A stretch of 6,569 nucleotides of DNA, from NCBI GenBank assembly GCA_900755865.1, contig CAAEHZ010000190.1:1-6569 (forward strand), written 5' to 3'. This document shows positions 5,813 to 6,569 of this stretch, piece by piece. Numbering within the stretch: position 1 is the first letter of the stretch; each line of letters starts with the position of its first letter. This stretch comes from Lachnospiraceae bacterium (GTDB lineage Bacteria; Bacillota; Clostridia; Lachnospirales; Lachnospiraceae). Under the pieces are notes generated by a model. It was not told the origin of the DNA and searched no databases. It worked only from the letters and a program-made list of their open reading frames with translations. The position numbers and the translations under genes are program-made.

Positions 5813-5841
5813 TTGTCGGAACCGGAAAAAACTGATATACT
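5813..5841 (+). promoter_or_regulatory. Predicted sigma-A promoter of the UDP-sugar pyrophosphorylase gene
   Basis: TTGTCG (5813-5818) is followed after 17 nt by TATACT (5836-5841), with an extended -10 TG at 5833-5834. Transcription would start near 5848. The rest of the 5754-5883 gap holds only an A/T-rich symmetrical stretch (ATTTTC-a-GAAAAT, 5789-5801, within AAAAC/GTTTT) that might weakly terminate spoIIID. Confidence 0.55.
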
Positions 5842-5883
5842 TAGGAGAAAGGAAAACTTCTTAGAAACGAAGGGAGAATGGGG

Positions 5884-6569
5884 ATGAATCTGACAGAGGC
5901 AAAGGCAAAACTGGAAAAGTACGGTCAGGAGCATGTGTTAAAATATTATGACGAATTGTCAGAGGCGCAGAAAGAGGCGCTTCTGGAACAGATAGCAGCA
6001 ACGGATATGAGTATTCTGGATTCCTGCAGGCATCGGGAGGAACTGGCAAAGAAGGGTGTTATCAGTCCTCTTGCTGCAATGCAGCTTTCTGAGATTAAAG
6101 AGAAGGAAGAAGAATTTACGAAAGTCGGTCTGGATGCGATTCGTGCCGGAAAGGTGGGAGCTGTGCTGCTTGCGGGCGGTATGGGAACAAGGCTTGGATC
6201 TGATAATCCGAAGGGAATGTACAATGTGGGACTGACCAGAGAGCTTTATATTTTTGAGTGCCTGATAAATAATCTGCTGGAGGTAGTCAGACAGGCGGAC
6301 ACCTGGATTCATTTGTTTGTAATGACCAGTGACAAAAATAATGACGCGACTATTTCTTTCCTGAAGGAACATAAGTTTTTCGGATATCAGGAAGAGTATG
6401 TACATTTCTTCGAGCAGGAAATGGCAGCAGCTACGGATTACACCGGAAAAATTTATCTGGAAGAGAAGGGAAAGCTTTCCACTTCCCCGAATGGAAATGG
6501 CGGATGGTTTATTTCCATGAAAAATGCCGGACTGTTGGATTTTGTTGAAAAGCAGGGAATTGAGTGGAT
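5884..6569 (+). CDS. UDPGP/UAP1-family UDP-sugar pyrophosphorylase (3' end outside window)
   Basis: The frame stays open from ATG 5884 to the window edge, giving 228 residues and two extra bases. Residues 95-105 (LLAGGMGTRLG) and 109-113 (PKGMY) form the nucleotide-binding signature of the UDPGP fold. SPNGNGGW at 201-208 corresponds to the PxGNGG sugar/uridine-binding motif of UAP1-type enzymes. Such enzymes join UTP with a sugar-1-phosphate (GlcNAc-1-P, or Glc/Gal-1-P) to give the UDP-sugar plus pyrophosphate in the cytoplasm, feeding cell-wall and polysaccharide synthesis. The N-terminal ~80 residues are helical, as in UAP1. An in-frame ATG at 5878 is only 1 nt from AAGGGAG (5870-5876), whereas ATG 5884 is 7 nt away, so 5884 is chosen. 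The exact sugar cannot be told from sequence. About half of the protein seems to be present. Confidence 0.9.
   Translation, partial: MNLTEAKAKLEKYGQEHVLKYYDELSEAQKEALLEQIAATDMSILDSCRHREELAKKGVISPLAAMQLSEIKEKEEEFTKVGLDAIRAGKVGAVLLAGGMGTRLGSDNPKGMYNVGLTRELYIFECLINNLLEVVRQADTWIHLFVMTSDKNNDATISFLKEHKFFGYQEEYVHFFEQEMAAATDYTGKIYLEEKGKLSTSPNGNGGWFISMKNAGLLDFVEKQGIEW

Noticed and set aside
5959..6405. Minus-strand 148-codon frame opposite the pyrophosphorylase gene
   Set aside because: The plus frame has clear UDPGP motifs across the same stretch; the antisense frame has no recognisable domain.

Overview
The window looks like chromosomal DNA of a spore-forming, gut-type Firmicute, most likely a Lachnospiraceae (Blautia/Ruminococcus-like) bacterium. 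The evidence is a clear spoIIID gene, purine-rich Shine-Dalgarno sites, moderate G+C, and a giant Cys/His repeat protein of a style I associate with that family. The genus is an inference.

Positions 1-4019 hold the 3' part of a very large gene. Its protein has a 12-residue tandem repeat (AESPAAEPDGQQ-like), then about 28 units of roughly 39 residues built on ATCT..G....C..CG....IPATGH, and ends in a CAP (SCP/PR-1-like) domain with its Glu/His residues intact. The repeat units fall into two ligand patterns. Ordinary units have Cys + CxxC + His. Units that lack the first Cys gain a second His (PHxH), which suggests each unit keeps four metal ligands.

Positions 4020-5490 hold a compact regulatory cassette. 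A leftward XRE repressor-like gene diverges from a rightward pair: a tiny Cro-like HTH gene whose stop overlaps the start of an ECF-type sigma factor gene. The 0.2 kb between them contains two good sigma-A-type promoters and two symmetrical operator-like sequences. The cassette is flanked by two copies of a ~70 bp sequence that folds into a 17-bp hairpin (4023-4092 and 5423-5490). No anti-sigma gene follows the sigma gene; only a six-codon start-like stub is seen.

Positions 5423-5753 hold spoIIID, the mother-cell sporulation regulator, starting at TTG. A near-consensus sigma-E promoter lies inside the second hairpin: TCATAAC, 14 nt, CATACAAT. The spoIIID ribosome-binding site lies in the 3' arm of that hairpin. 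Readthrough RNA from the sigma gene would bury the site, whereas RNA started at the sigma-E promoter would lack the 5' arm and leave it free. The first hairpin copy keeps the fold but has lost the -10 sequence.

Positions 5754-6569 hold an intergenic promoter with an extended -10 and the first 228 codons of a UDP-sugar pyrophosphorylase (UAP1/UDPGP family), which runs off the window.

No RNA genes, CRISPR arrays, transposases or integrases were seen.
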